From NCBI GenBank assembly GCA_015472025.1, contig BNHL01000001.1, positions 3,522,001-3,586,000 of the forward strand: a DNA stretch of 64,000 nucleotides, given 5' to 3'. The DNA comes from Cytophagales bacterium WSM2-2 (GTDB taxonomy: Bacteria > Bacteroidota > Bacteroidia > Cytophagales > Cyclobacteriaceae). Positions 35,657 through 44,897 of the stretch are shown one piece after another (the first letter of the stretch is position 1; each line of letters begins with the position of its first letter). The position numbers and the translations under genes are program-made. The notes under the pieces are model-generated. The model was given only the letters and a program-made list of their open reading frames with translations, made no database searches and had not been told where the DNA came from.

Positions 35657-37222
35657 CTAGTCCTGTTCGTAATACAGATTGATTTCCACCCGCCTGTTTT
35701 TGGCGCGTTGTTCTTCAGTGTCGTTGGCATTCAGAGGTTCCGCGATTCCTTTTCCATCAGCGATGATTCGTTTGGGATCAATGCCGGTCTTGATGAGATA
35801 TTTTCTCACTTCTTCCGCGCGTTTTTGAGAAAGGTGCAGGTTGTATTTTTCATTCCCGCGATTATCCGTATGTCCCGTGATTTTTAGTTTTAGATTCTGA
35901 TTTTCTGTAAGGGTAGCGCTTAAGTCGTTGAGGAATTTTTCAGTTTCATCATCCAGATCGATACTGTTGTATTCGAAATGGAAATGCAAAGTGATTTTCT
36001 CTACGACTAAAGGCTCTTGCTTTATTCTGCCGGCTTTGGCCTCGGCAGAGAGTGAATCATTCTTCACAATAGTGACAGACTCAATCGTATCCGGTTTGAT
36101 TTCGGGTTGCTTTTGTGAAACGATAGTTGTAGTGACCGAATCTTTCTTTGCAGCTTTCAGGGCTGGTGGCCTAGCCATAGTTGGCCGCTTGACAACAGTC
36201 TTGTTCGTAGCTGTCGGTTTTTTAGGTGGCTTGGATTTCGCTTTCGTTTTTTTGTTTTTTGGACTGACAGGGGAGCGATATTCCAATCCAATTTCAAAAG
36301 CCCCCGTATTGCCATAGTTTTTTGAGAACGCGGGGAAATCATAGCTGGCGCCAATAGAGAATTTTTCATTATGAAACTGAAGCCCGACAATGCCAGACCT
36401 TCCCACTGCATACCGGACAAGGAGATCAATTTTGTCGGTTAAGGTTCGGGAAGAAGGATTAAGATCGAATTGCCAGCGAGCGCCTGCATTGAGGACCGCT
36501 TTGCCAGCTCCGTAAGTGAGAAGAATATCAGAATAAAGATTAAGTTGTGATTGCTTGTTTAGTAGAAATGAACCGTGTCCCACCATCGTTGACGCGAGCT
36601 GACTGTTGTCGCGGGTAAATGAATTATTGGGTTTGTTGAAATCGAAGATGGCTGCATCCCACTGGCTCACCAGGCTTCCGCGCCTGTCAGTTTTGTTCCA
36701 AAGCAAACCGGTGCTGAATGTGTAGTAACTGATGCGGAGCTGTTCCGTGTTTTCACCATTAAATGCTGAAGGATCGAAACCACGCCCGTCAATGTATTGT
36801 GACCCGGTGAAAAGACCGCTGTAGTCGATGCGCTGTGTCCTTGAGAGTCCGCGAAAGCCAATGGAGAAACTTTCGTACTTACCCGTGGAAATATTAACTG
36901 CATAACTCAGCGATACTTCCTGTGTTTTGAATATTCCGCCAGAGCGGTCATCCATAATAGATACCCCAATTCCTGACCATGGAGTACCTGTACTTTGTCG
37001 CAACAGGGGATAAGCAATAGCAACGAAATTACTATTGATGTTGAAGTCACCGCCCGTTTTTTGATTTCTGTAGTCGAAGTCTACTATGGCATACTTCGTC
37101 AACCCGAGCCATCCCGGGTTGACGCGCGTGGGTGTAAAATTGTATTGACTAAACTGAAAGTATTGCGCAAAAACAGTCTGACGTACGCACGCTAGAAGTA
37201 TGATCAGTAGAACCCTCTTCAT
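35657..37222 (-). CDS. PorP/SprF-like protein fused to an OmpA domain
   Basis: A 521-residue outer-membrane protein with signal peptide (MKRVLLIILLACVRQTVFAQ). The N-terminal about 300 residues fit the PorP/SprF family of T9SS partner proteins (FSQYNFTPTRVNPGWLG, GIGVSIMDDRSGG). After a lysine/proline-rich linker (about residues 320-350) the C-terminal part is an OmpA-like peptidoglycan-binding domain (ITGHTDNRGNEKYNLHLSQK, then AKNRRVEINLYYEQ). It starts in a TAATG overlap with the upstream cargo gene, so the pair is translationally coupled. It is the last gene of the sigma-factor operon. Confidence 0.9.
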   Translation of the reverse strand: MKRVLLIILLACVRQTVFAQYFQFSQYNFTPTRVNPGWLGLTKYAIVDFDYRNQKTGGDFNINSNFVAIAYPLLRQSTGTPWSGIGVSIMDDRSGGIFKTQEVSLSYAVNISTGKYESFSIGFRGLSRTQRIDYSGLFTGSQYIDGRGFDPSAFNGENTEQLRISYYTFSTGLLWNKTDRRGSLVSQWDAAIFDFNKPNNSFTRDNSQLASTMVGHGSFLLNKQSQLNLYSDILLTYGAGKAVLNAGARWQFDLNPSSRTLTDKIDLLVRYAVGRSGIVGLQFHNEKFSIGASYDFPAFSKNYGNTGAFEIGLEYRSPVSPKNKKTKAKSKPPKKPTATNKTVVKRPTMARPPALKAAKKDSVTTTIVSQKQPEIKPDTIESVTIVKNDSLSAEAKAGRIKQEPLVVEKITLHFHFEYNSIDLDDETEKFLNDLSATLTENQNLKLKITGHTDNRGNEKYNLHLSQKRAEEVRKYLIKTGIDPKRIIADGKGIAEPLNANDTEEQRAKNRRVEINLYYEQD

Positions 37223-39606
37223 TATCTAACCAAAAGGAACGCTCCTGATTTTTTTCCGTTAAGAGTGATTTGACCGCCCAGTCCGTAATCGCCTTCCACT
37301 TTCCAGTAATACGTTCCGGATGGTTGAGACTGCCCGTTGGAAATACCGGTCCAACCCTGATATGAGGCAGTAGCAATATCCTGTGTATCAAACATAATGT
37401 TGCCCTCACGGTTAAAAATGGTGAACCGGAAGTTGCTTGCAGAAGTCAGCCCGAAAATTTTCAGCGCATCGTTCTTGCCGTCACCATTGGGAGTGAAAAG
37501 TGTGGCGACAAACCCGGCCTCCATAACTTCAACCAATACCGAAGTCGTTGCTGAACAACCCAGACTGTCTTTTCCCATCACGATGTATTGTGTTGTAACA
37601 GGAGGAGAAGCAACAGGAGAGGCAATCGCGATATCACTCAATCCTTCGGGAGGAGACCACGAGTAGCTTGTTGCTCCACTCGCACTTAGCTGTACGTTGC
37701 TTCCCTTGGCAATTTGATATTGACTGTTCCCCACTTGCAGATCAGGCTTGCTGATCTTGAGATTGAATGTCTCTTTCAGTTTACAACCACGTGAGTTTGT
37801 TCCGAATGCCTGATAAACGATAGGACTTAAAAGGGTAACAGTGATTTGGTTTCCTGTTGCTGTAGTTGAATTGAGGTTATTCTTCCAGTTTACGGATTTC
37901 CACTCGCTGGCAACCTTGAGTGTGTTTTGTGAATTCTCGCAATTCCAGATATTCTTTGTGATCTTCAATGTGTCAGTGCTCTGGAAGATGATCGGAAAAA
38001 GCTTAATACTGGAGCATGATGGATTTCCCGCCGGATTAAAGGAGAAAATTGTGTCTGATTCCGATAGGCTGTAACTCAAACTATCATGAATACCAAGAAA
38101 ACCTTTGTTGAAAGAAAACCACATGGCCTTGGGTGCATGAGGTTTCAATTGTACAATCGTGTTGGGGCTACATATTGTGACCTGATCACTTGCTACATCA
38201 ACACAAGCTCCGCATGTACCAGTCGGAAATTTGGTTTGGATCGCAAATGAATTGTCTATTGATTGAATTTGATAAAAGTAATTTCCCTGCAAGTGCTGAA
38301 TGGAGAAGTTATTGGTTCCAACATTTCCATGCGATACGAGCAATCGATGCCTGTTAGCCTGATCAAACTCCGAAGATATGACTGCAGGATTGCCACTGAA
38401 AACCCGTAAGTCGTATGTAACCGTTGTGGTATCAGTATGGTCATCAATTGATTTTCTCCAGTAAAAGAACATACGATCATAGAGTTGTATGGCAAAGGCA
38501 CCTGCCACAACCGAGGGACCACGATTCGTTGCATTCAGATTATTGCTGAGTACAATGAGAGAGTCACTCCTGAGCTGCACCAGGTCCAAGTCTCCATCGA
38601 AGTCATAATCCCCATAGTCCTGCACTTTTACATTGGCCGATGCAATTGAGACGGAGTCACCTGCAAAAGTTTTTATCCAACTCAGATAAGTTGAACCTGA
38701 TTTTTGAAAGAAGGCAATATCAGCTTTGCCATCAGAAGTAAAGTCAGCGATCCTTGCGGAAACAGAATCGATGTTGAGTATTCTTTTTATTGAACTGAAT
38801 CGGTTGGCATTGTTTTTAAAGGTTTGAATGGTGGATGTTCCAGTAGAATCTTTTCCAAACACAATCAAATCAAAGAAGCCATCGTGATTCAGATCTCCGG
38901 CCTCCAGAATTCCCTCCACTCTTTTTAATTGAACCTTTCGCAAGGTTTTAAATTTATCCTTGAACAGCAGCAGGCCGCTTGTAGGGCCATTGGATTCATG
39001 TCCGCTATAAGCAATGTCGCTAAATCCGTTGCCATCGAAATCGAAACATTTGATCGAGCGGATACTGATCGCAGTGTCTTTTTCTAAGAGAAACTGGCCA
39101 TTCTTTTGGCTAAATACATAAAGCGAACTGGCATCCCCGGCGACCAGGTCTTTGGCCCCGTCATTATTGAGGTCAGCAAAGACTAAAGTAGAGAAAGATT
39201 GATTTTTGATTTTGCTAGCAGTTTTCTGAAAAACAAAGTTTCCGTTGTTCAAAAATGCTTCAGTACCATCTGTTCCTGCCAGATTTTTCCCGGAGATCAC
39301 AAAGTCAATTTTATTGTCCGAATCGAAGTCTGTCAGGGTAAAAACCCCGCTTTGATATCCTGTAGCTATAGTTTTAATGAGATTAAAAGAGTCGTGTCCG
39401 AGATTTTTGTAAAATGCCAGCTTTATTTCCCCTTGTACTGTATTCACGACCATAACATCTAAAAGACTGTCGTTGTCTGCGTCTACCCATTGAATTTTTG
39501 AGTTACGAAGCGCAAAAGGAGTTGCTGTGCGAAATTTCTTTTGAAAATCCTGGGCCTGCAGGCCAAACCCGCATAGGGCTAACACAACGATGAGTAATTT
39601 TTTCAT
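37222..39606 (-). CDS. T9SS cargo with FG-GAP repeats and CHU_C sorting domain
   Basis: A 794-residue secreted protein with signal peptide (MKKLLIVVLALCGFGLQAQ). The first half is a VCBS/FG-GAP beta-propeller with calcium-loop repeats (DADNDSLLDVMVV, DFDSDNKIDFVIS, DLNNDGAKDLVAG, DFDGNGFSDIAYSG, DYDFDGDLDLVQL). Ig-like domains with cysteines follow, then a C-terminal gliding-motility-type sorting domain (TLFTPNGDGKNDALKIFG, ending SGAFLLVR), so it is exported and anchored by the T9SS (type B). Its partner is the PorP-like gene immediately downstream. Role at the surface, such as adhesion or matrix, is inferred. Confidence 0.9.
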   Translation of the reverse strand: MKKLLIVVLALCGFGLQAQDFQKKFRTATPFALRNSKIQWVDADNDSLLDVMVVNTVQGEIKLAFYKNLGHDSFNLIKTIATGYQSGVFTLTDFDSDNKIDFVISGKNLAGTDGTEAFLNNGNFVFQKTASKIKNQSFSTLVFADLNNDGAKDLVAGDASSLYVFSQKNGQFLLEKDTAISIRSIKCFDFDGNGFSDIAYSGHESNGPTSGLLLFKDKFKTLRKVQLKRVEGILEAGDLNHDGFFDLIVFGKDSTGTSTIQTFKNNANRFSSIKRILNIDSVSARIADFTSDGKADIAFFQKSGSTYLSWIKTFAGDSVSIASANVKVQDYGDYDFDGDLDLVQLRSDSLIVLSNNLNATNRGPSVVAGAFAIQLYDRMFFYWRKSIDDHTDTTTVTYDLRVFSGNPAVISSEFDQANRHRLLVSHGNVGTNNFSIQHLQGNYFYQIQSIDNSFAIQTKFPTGTCGACVDVASDQVTICSPNTIVQLKPHAPKAMWFSFNKGFLGIHDSLSYSLSESDTIFSFNPAGNPSCSSIKLFPIIFQSTDTLKITKNIWNCENSQNTLKVASEWKSVNWKNNLNSTTATGNQITVTLLSPIVYQAFGTNSRGCKLKETFNLKISKPDLQVGNSQYQIAKGSNVQLSASGATSYSWSPPEGLSDIAIASPVASPPVTTQYIVMGKDSLGCSATTSVLVEVMEAGFVATLFTPNGDGKNDALKIFGLTSASNFRFTIFNREGNIMFDTQDIATASYQGWTGISNGQSQPSGTYYWKVEGDYGLGGQITLNGKKSGAFLLVR

Positions 39607-39635
39607 GGTTGATTTTTTTTATTCTTTTTCAGAAA

Positions 39636-40352
39636 TTATTTCTTGATTTTGAATGTCAGTGGTATAGACATTCTGACTGTTACTGGTTTGCCATTGATTG
39701 TAGCCGGGTTCCATAGTGGCATATTTTCAATGACACGTTTACACTCCGCATCAAAAGGCGCACCCAGTGAATTTTCAATTTTGATCCGATCGGGTTTGCC
39801 TTTCTCATTGATGGCAAATGACACACTTACTATTCCCTGGGCGGAATCTTTTACAGTTGTAGGATATTTCAGCTCCCTATCGAAGTAGGCATACAATGCG
39901 GGATATCCGTCAACCGGTGCTGCTTCCGTGAATTGTGATAGCGCTTTCTTATCTACGGCTGCAGTGTCCTTTTGTTCAGGCTTGTGTACCGGTACTGATT
40001 TTGAAGGCACTATTTTTTCAGGTTGTAGTTTGACCTTCGGTTTTTCCTGTGCAACTGTTTTTTCGTTTTTGTCACTCACGTTGCCAACGCTATCTGCAGG
40101 TGCAATTCGTTCAGGTACTGGATTCTTGCTCACCGTAGTTTCAGGATTCTGAAAATAGAAGTAAGCGATAATAGAAACTGCCAGTATCGCCACGGAACTA
40201 CCACCGATAATTGCCCACGGAGATGGTTGACTTGCGGGCCCGCCACTTTGCTGATAGGCATGGAGGAGCTTGTCAAAATTCATATGGCTCCGGATATCGT
40301 CATCTGTCAGATCGGGCTTCTTCATTATTTTAATGTTGGTTTTTAAACTCAT
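39636..40352 (-). CDS. Membrane protein with a TonB-type C-terminal domain, anti-sigma position
   Basis: A 238-residue protein: a cytoplasmic N-terminus of about 45 residues (KKPDLTDDDIRSHMNFDKLL), one membrane segment (AIIGGSSVAILAVSIIAYFY), a proline/lysine-rich periplasmic linker, and a TonB C-terminal domain (YPALYAYFDRELKYPTTVKD, VSFAINEKGKPDRIKI). The start at 40352 is fixed by an ATGA overlap with the sigma factor gene. The position and topology suggest it is the anti-sigma factor of the adjacent sigma factor, with the TonB part as the periplasmic sensor. That role is inferred from order only. Confidence 0.72.
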   Translation of the reverse strand: MSLKTNIKIMKKPDLTDDDIRSHMNFDKLLHAYQQSGGPASQPSPWAIIGGSSVAILAVSIIAYFYFQNPETTVSKNPVPERIAPADSVGNVSDKNEKTVAQEKPKVKLQPEKIVPSKSVPVHKPEQKDTAAVDKKALSQFTEAAPVDGYPALYAYFDRELKYPTTVKDSAQGIVSVSFAINEKGKPDRIKIENSLGAPFDAECKRVIENMPLWNPATINGKPVTVRMSIPLTFKIKK

Positions 40353-40921
40353 AGAAGTTTTAAAAATGTTTTTTTCATCTTTTCAAGAATGCGATAGGTC
40401 TTTGCCTTCACATTATTTTCGGTGGTTTCGAGAATGTCGGCTACCATTTTATATGGCATATTCTCGAAAAACCTGAGCTCAATGATCTGAAGTTCGGCCG
40501 CCTTCAGCTCTTTCAGCACCAGGTGCAGTTTTTTTTCCAGTTCCTCAGTGATGTTTTCCGGAAACATCTCTTCAAATAGGTTGTGGAAAGAGACTTCTTC
40601 CACGTAAACCACTTTTGACCTTTTGCCTTTTCTAAAAAAATCTGTGCACTCGTTGATCGCGATCCGGTAAAGCCAGGCAGAGAATGGCAGGCCGCGGTGC
40701 TGGAACTGGCTTAGCCGTTGCATGGCTTTCAAAAAGACTTGTGAAGTAATGTCAGACGCTTCATCCCGGTCCTCCACCCGGTGATAGACGAAGAGATAGA
40801 TGCGTTTGAAATACTTTTCGTACAACGGTTTGAAGTAAGATGGATCTTCCTTGGCCGACTCAATCATCTTCTCTTCTTCCGGACCGCTGATTTCTTTCGT
40901 TACTAAATCTTTCACCTGCAA
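40349..40921 (-). CDS. ECF-type RNA polymerase sigma factor
   Basis: A 190-residue sigma factor of the ECF group. Region 2 contains LFVYHRVEDRDEASDITSQV and FSAWLYRIAINECTDFFRK; region 4 contains LKAAELQIIELRFFENMPYK and ILETTENNVKAKTYRILEK. It heads the leftward operon sigma - TonB-domain membrane protein - T9SS cargo - PorP/OmpA. It is separated from the divergent histidine kinase by about 270 bases in which no clear consensus promoter was seen. Confidence 0.91.
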   Translation of the reverse strand: MQVKDLVTKEISGPEEEKMIESAKEDPSYFKPLYEKYFKRIYLFVYHRVEDRDEASDITSQVFLKAMQRLSQFQHRGLPFSAWLYRIAINECTDFFRKGKRSKVVYVEEVSFHNLFEEMFPENITEELEKKLHLVLKELKAAELQIIELRFFENMPYKMVADILETTENNVKAKTYRILEKMKKTFLKLL

Positions 40922-41194
40922 TCTTAGTTAGGTTTAAACCGGTTCTTGCGTACTCAAAAATCACATTCAGAACGACCGGGTCTGACGAAAGATACACGGT
41001 GTGCCATATATTAATTAGTACATGTTATCAGGGATACCATTTTATCTATTGCTGGCGCCAGCATAGGGATTGCGCAAACGGAGAAACTGATAAAATAGGG
41101 AGATTTATAACCCTATTATGTTAGATTTTACCTTTTTAAAAGTCAGCAATTAGTAATAAAATTGCGGTTCCAGTTACCTAAAACTGGTGTATTC

Positions 41195-42490
41195 ATGTAC
41201 AGAGCTAACGGAGTGTCTAAAGTTTTTCAGCAACTCAAAAAAAACCTCCGGTTTATCAAGGCTAGCACTGCCAGTGGCATTAAAAAAATTGAATCAGCTG
41301 CAAAAAAATCCGGTGATGCCCGTCTTCTGAAAGTAAGTAAAACCGAAAAGAAAAACATCGAAGAGAAAATGGCGGAACTCATGACTGTCACTAAAGCCCT
41401 CGAAACGGAGCTAACCGATGAGGTACGACAGAGTATCCTGAAATTAAAAGAAGAGATCACGAATCTTAGCCGGCAAAAAGATGCAGCCGACTCTAATAGT
41501 TTGTTGCTGGAGTATAAAAAGAAGGACCTCCAGCTGAAGGCGCAGGAGATTGAAAATGCTTATGATGATATTGCCGCCAGGAACAAAGAACTCCTTGTTC
41601 AGCAAAAGGAAATAGAGCGACAAACCGAAGAACTGAGGTTAGCTAATGAAGCTATACTAGAAAAGAACCAAGAACTGGAAACGCGAACTGAGTCGCTTCT
41701 TGATCAATCCGATTACCTGCACGAAGCTAACGAGACTATTGCCGGAATGATGCAACAACTCGGTCAACGAAATGAAGAAATCCTCCGGAAAAACGAAGAG
41801 CTACTCAGTCTGAACCTGGAGAAAAACAACCTGATCGGCATTGTCGCACATGATTTAAAGAGCCCGCTCAATCAAATCAAAGGATTGCTCTCATTAATTA
41901 AAATGACTGGCAAGGTCGATGAGGAGTCAGGCAAGTACCTTGGTATGATGGACCAAAGTGCAACACGACTCAATGATATGATCGCAAAGATTCTTGACGT
42001 GGAAGCGATTGAGTCACGGCAAATGAACCTGAAAATAGAAACAATCAATCTTTCAGAAGTATTGAACGGAGTTAGCGATCGTTACAAAAACGATGCGATT
42101 AAGAAGAACATTGTTATAATCACCAAAATTGCACCTAACGGCTTTGCGCAGGCAGACAGGAGTTATGCCGAACAGGTACTGGAAAATTTGTTATCCAATG
42201 CCATTAAGTTTTCACCCTACGAACGAAGCGTGTATGTTAATCTGGATGTGCGGGAGAATGCGGTTGTATGTGAGATAAAAGATCAGGGCCCCGGTCTCAA
42301 TGAGGAAGACAAGAAAAAACTATTCGGCAAATATCAGAAACTCAGCGCCAAGCCAACAGGTAATGAAATTTCCACAGGCCTCGGGCTTTCCATTGTAAAA
42401 AAGTTTGTGGAAGCTATGGGGGGTGAGATCTGGTGTGAAAGCGAAGTTGGAAACGGAGCGAGTTTTTTTGTTAAGTTTAAACGAAACTAA
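41195..42490 (+). CDS. Soluble sensor histidine kinase with long coiled coil
   Basis: A 431-residue kinase without membrane segments or signal peptide. The first about 200 residues are strongly charged heptad-type coiled coil (LKAQEIENAYDDIAARNKEL, QTEELRLANEAILEKNQELE). A HisKA domain (LIGIVAHDLKSPLNQIKGLL) and a HATPase (LLSNAIKFSPYERS, DQGPGLNEEDKK, STGLGLSIVKKFVEAMGG) follow. The ATG at 41195 is chosen over the TTG at 41162. No PAS, GAF or other input domain is visible, so signal input may come from coiled-coil partners. No response regulator is next to it. Confidence 0.88.
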   Translation: MYRANGVSKVFQQLKKNLRFIKASTASGIKKIESAAKKSGDARLLKVSKTEKKNIEEKMAELMTVTKALETELTDEVRQSILKLKEEITNLSRQKDAADSNSLLLEYKKKDLQLKAQEIENAYDDIAARNKELLVQQKEIERQTEELRLANEAILEKNQELETRTESLLDQSDYLHEANETIAGMMQQLGQRNEEILRKNEELLSLNLEKNNLIGIVAHDLKSPLNQIKGLLSLIKMTGKVDEESGKYLGMMDQSATRLNDMIAKILDVEAIESRQMNLKIETINLSEVLNGVSDRYKNDAIKKNIVIITKIAPNGFAQADRSYAEQVLENLLSNAIKFSPYERSVYVNLDVRENAVVCEIKDQGPGLNEEDKKKLFGKYQKLSAKPTGNEISTGLGLSIVKKFVEAMGGEIWCESEVGNGASFFVKFKRN

Positions 42491-42519
42491 ACTCACTCAT
42501 TAAAACTCTCGCTTGACTC

Positions 42520-44124
42520 ATGAACTACGACTACATTATTGTAGGAGCCGGCTCAGCTGGCTGTGTATTGGCAAATCGCCTTTCCGAAGATCCCTCCAAA
42601 ACTGTATTGCTTATAGAAGCGGGTGGCAAGGACACAAAACTTGAAATTCACATCCCGCAGGCATATCTTAAACTCCATCATAGTAATGTTGATTGGAATT
42701 GTTACTGGACAGAACCACAGAAGCATTTAAACAACAGAAAGATCTATCAACCGAGAGGCAAAGTACTTGGCGGCTGCAGTTCCACCAATGCGATGGCTTA
42801 CATCCGCGGTCAGCGTGAAGATTATGATCACTGGAAATCACTGGGGAATGAAGGCTGGGGATACGATGACGTGCTTAAGTATTTTAAGAAATCAGAGCAC
42901 AACGAACAGTTTGAAGACCAGTATCATTCCAGGGGTGGATTGCTAAATGTGACGCAAGCCTATTGGTATCACACGGAACTCCGAGAGGCATTCATCAAGG
43001 CGTGCATAGAGAAAGGAATTATTGCGAACAATGATGTGAATGGAGAGCGACAGGAAGGAGCAGGCTGGTTTCAGTATACTATGATCAATGGAAAACGCCA
43101 AAGTGCAGCACGGGCGTTTTTGACTCCTGCCATGAAACGTACGAACCTCAAAGTAATCACTAAGGCTTTGGTGAAACGGGTTATCATGGAGAGGGATAGG
43201 GCCAGCGGTGTTGAATTTATGACGGGGACCAGCAGCACGTTGATAGCACGGGCGAAACGGGAAGTTATCCTTAGTGCAGGCGCCTTTGAGTCTCCACGTC
43301 TGCTTATGCTTTCAGGTATCGGTGATAAAGAGCAATTGAAGCGCCACAACATCGAAACAAAAATAGATTTGCCGGGTGTGGGCAAAAATTTGCAGGATCA
43401 TCTGTTCTATCCTGTCAGCAGTAAGACACACGCGAAATCCAATAACTATTATCTGCCTTGGTACAGGCAACTCATGGCACTTGGTAACTATGCACTCACA
43501 AGAAGTGGTCCGTTTTCCATTGGCCCGTTGGAGGCAGTAGCATTCGCGAAATCATCACCTGAACAAGTCCGGCCTGACATCCAGTTTCAGTTCACACCTA
43601 CCAATGCTGGAGACGATAAAGTAGCCGACATGTATGACATGAACAGTTTTCCTTTAACGGATGGCTATACGATCTTGCCGACACAAGTGCGACCAAAGAG
43701 CAGGGGAGAAGTGTCATTGAAGTCAGGAGATGTGAATACACCGCCACAAATTGATCCGAACTATTTATCGCATGAGGATGATAAGCAGATGATGATAATT
43801 GGGGGGAAAAAAGCATTAGAAATTTTGGAGGCAAAAGCTTTTGATTCTCTTCGAACTGCCAATCACTTACCAGCTCAACGCGATTCAGACGAAGCCTGGC
43901 TGCAATACATTCAACAGAACGCAGAATGTGTTTATCATCCGGTGGGTACTTGTAAAATGGGCGTGGACGAAATGGCCGTAGTAGATGCAGAGCTTCGCGT
44001 GAAAGGTACAACCAACTTAAGAGTGGTTGATGCATCGGTCATGCCTACGATTACGAGTGGCAATACTAACGCACCGGTGCTCATGATAGCAGAGAAAGCC
44101 AGTGAAATGATTCTGGAATTGTAA
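42520..44124 (+). CDS. GMC oxidoreductase (choline dehydrogenase-like)
   Basis: A 534-residue FAD-dependent alcohol dehydrogenase. The FAD motif is IIVGAGSAGCVLANRLSED with the adenine-site acid in LLIEAGG; the GMC signature 1 is in RGKVLGGCSSTNAMAYIRG, signature 2 in SAGAFESPRLLMLSGIG, and the catalytic His region is YHPVGTCKMG with NTNAPVLMIAEKAS near the end. It is closest in pattern to choline or other alcohol dehydrogenases; there is no betB neighbour, so choline is not assumed. Start follows the kinase stop by 29 bases. Confidence 0.92.
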   Translation: MNYDYIIVGAGSAGCVLANRLSEDPSKTVLLIEAGGKDTKLEIHIPQAYLKLHHSNVDWNCYWTEPQKHLNNRKIYQPRGKVLGGCSSTNAMAYIRGQREDYDHWKSLGNEGWGYDDVLKYFKKSEHNEQFEDQYHSRGGLLNVTQAYWYHTELREAFIKACIEKGIIANNDVNGERQEGAGWFQYTMINGKRQSAARAFLTPAMKRTNLKVITKALVKRVIMERDRASGVEFMTGTSSTLIARAKREVILSAGAFESPRLLMLSGIGDKEQLKRHNIETKIDLPGVGKNLQDHLFYPVSSKTHAKSNNYYLPWYRQLMALGNYALTRSGPFSIGPLEAVAFAKSSPEQVRPDIQFQFTPTNAGDDKVADMYDMNSFPLTDGYTILPTQVRPKSRGEVSLKSGDVNTPPQIDPNYLSHEDDKQMMIIGGKKALEILEAKAFDSLRTANHLPAQRDSDEAWLQYIQQNAECVYHPVGTCKMGVDEMAVVDAELRVKGTTNLRVVDASVMPTITSGNTNAPVLMIAEKASEMILEL

Positions 44125-44175
44125 GTTAAGGATGCGAGGTTTCAAATTCTATTTCTCACTTTCCACTTAGCATCT

Positions 44176-44748
44176 TTAACTTTCAACTTTTAATCTGCTC
44201 ATTCCAATTCCTGTCACAATTCCCAATAGCACCCCGCCAGCCAAAATCAATATCAGGTTGATCAATGCCAGTAAGAGGTTGGATGATATATGGGACTTGA
44301 GGTTATTCGTATAGTCAACAGAGAAAACCGTTGCAACGCCAATAAACCATCCGCAGAAACAGAATATAACCCAAAGCTTCACGTTTGAAAAATGGCCGCG
44401 CAAGATGCTGAATTGCCATACAGCAGTGGAGAGTGCCCCGAGCATTACAGAAAAGAACAGTTTATAACTTCCGATATCTGGAAATAAAAAATCCATGACA
44501 ACAAACGGGATTCCCATTCCCAATGCGGAAGACCAAATCCAATTTTTACCTATGGTCGATTTTTTTCTCAGGTACAACCATTGTGCAAAGCCAACTCCGG
44601 CTCCCATACCCAGGCCCAAATAGAATTGCATGTGCTCTATTCCTGCGGCATCCAGCAGGCCTGAAAGCAGCAGGATAAGAATAACTCCCAGGAACCAGCC
44701 CGCAAAAGTTACTGCCGTCCAGCGGGTTTTTGAAAAAGTGCCTTTCAT
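44176..44748 (-). CDS. Membrane protein, function unknown
   Basis: A 190-residue protein with six hydrophobic segments, started at 44748 (MKGTFSKTRWTAVTFAGWFL); an in-frame ATG at 44802 adds 18 residues. Two regions with glycine-rich helix starts (LGLGMGAGVGFAQWLYLRK and WFIGVATVFSVDYTN) look like an internal repeat. I do not recognise a family. It converges on the GMC oxidoreductase gene. Confidence 0.55.
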   Translation of the reverse strand: MKGTFSKTRWTAVTFAGWFLGVILILLLSGLLDAAGIEHMQFYLGLGMGAGVGFAQWLYLRKKSTIGKNWIWSSALGMGIPFVVMDFLFPDIGSYKLFFSVMLGALSTAVWQFSILRGHFSNVKLWVIFCFCGWFIGVATVFSVDYTNNLKSHISSNLLLALINLILILAGGVLLGIVTGIGMSRLKVES

Positions 44749-44897
44749 TGTTAAGTATTTGTGAAGCAAAATATTTGCACTTGACCGAAGATCACTTGAC
44801 ATAAATCAAAAAATGCCTATAACTTTAGATGGACCTGTAGGATTCTAGACCCAATCCCTGAACATTCAAAAACCGGCACCAGGCCCTGAGTTTATCC

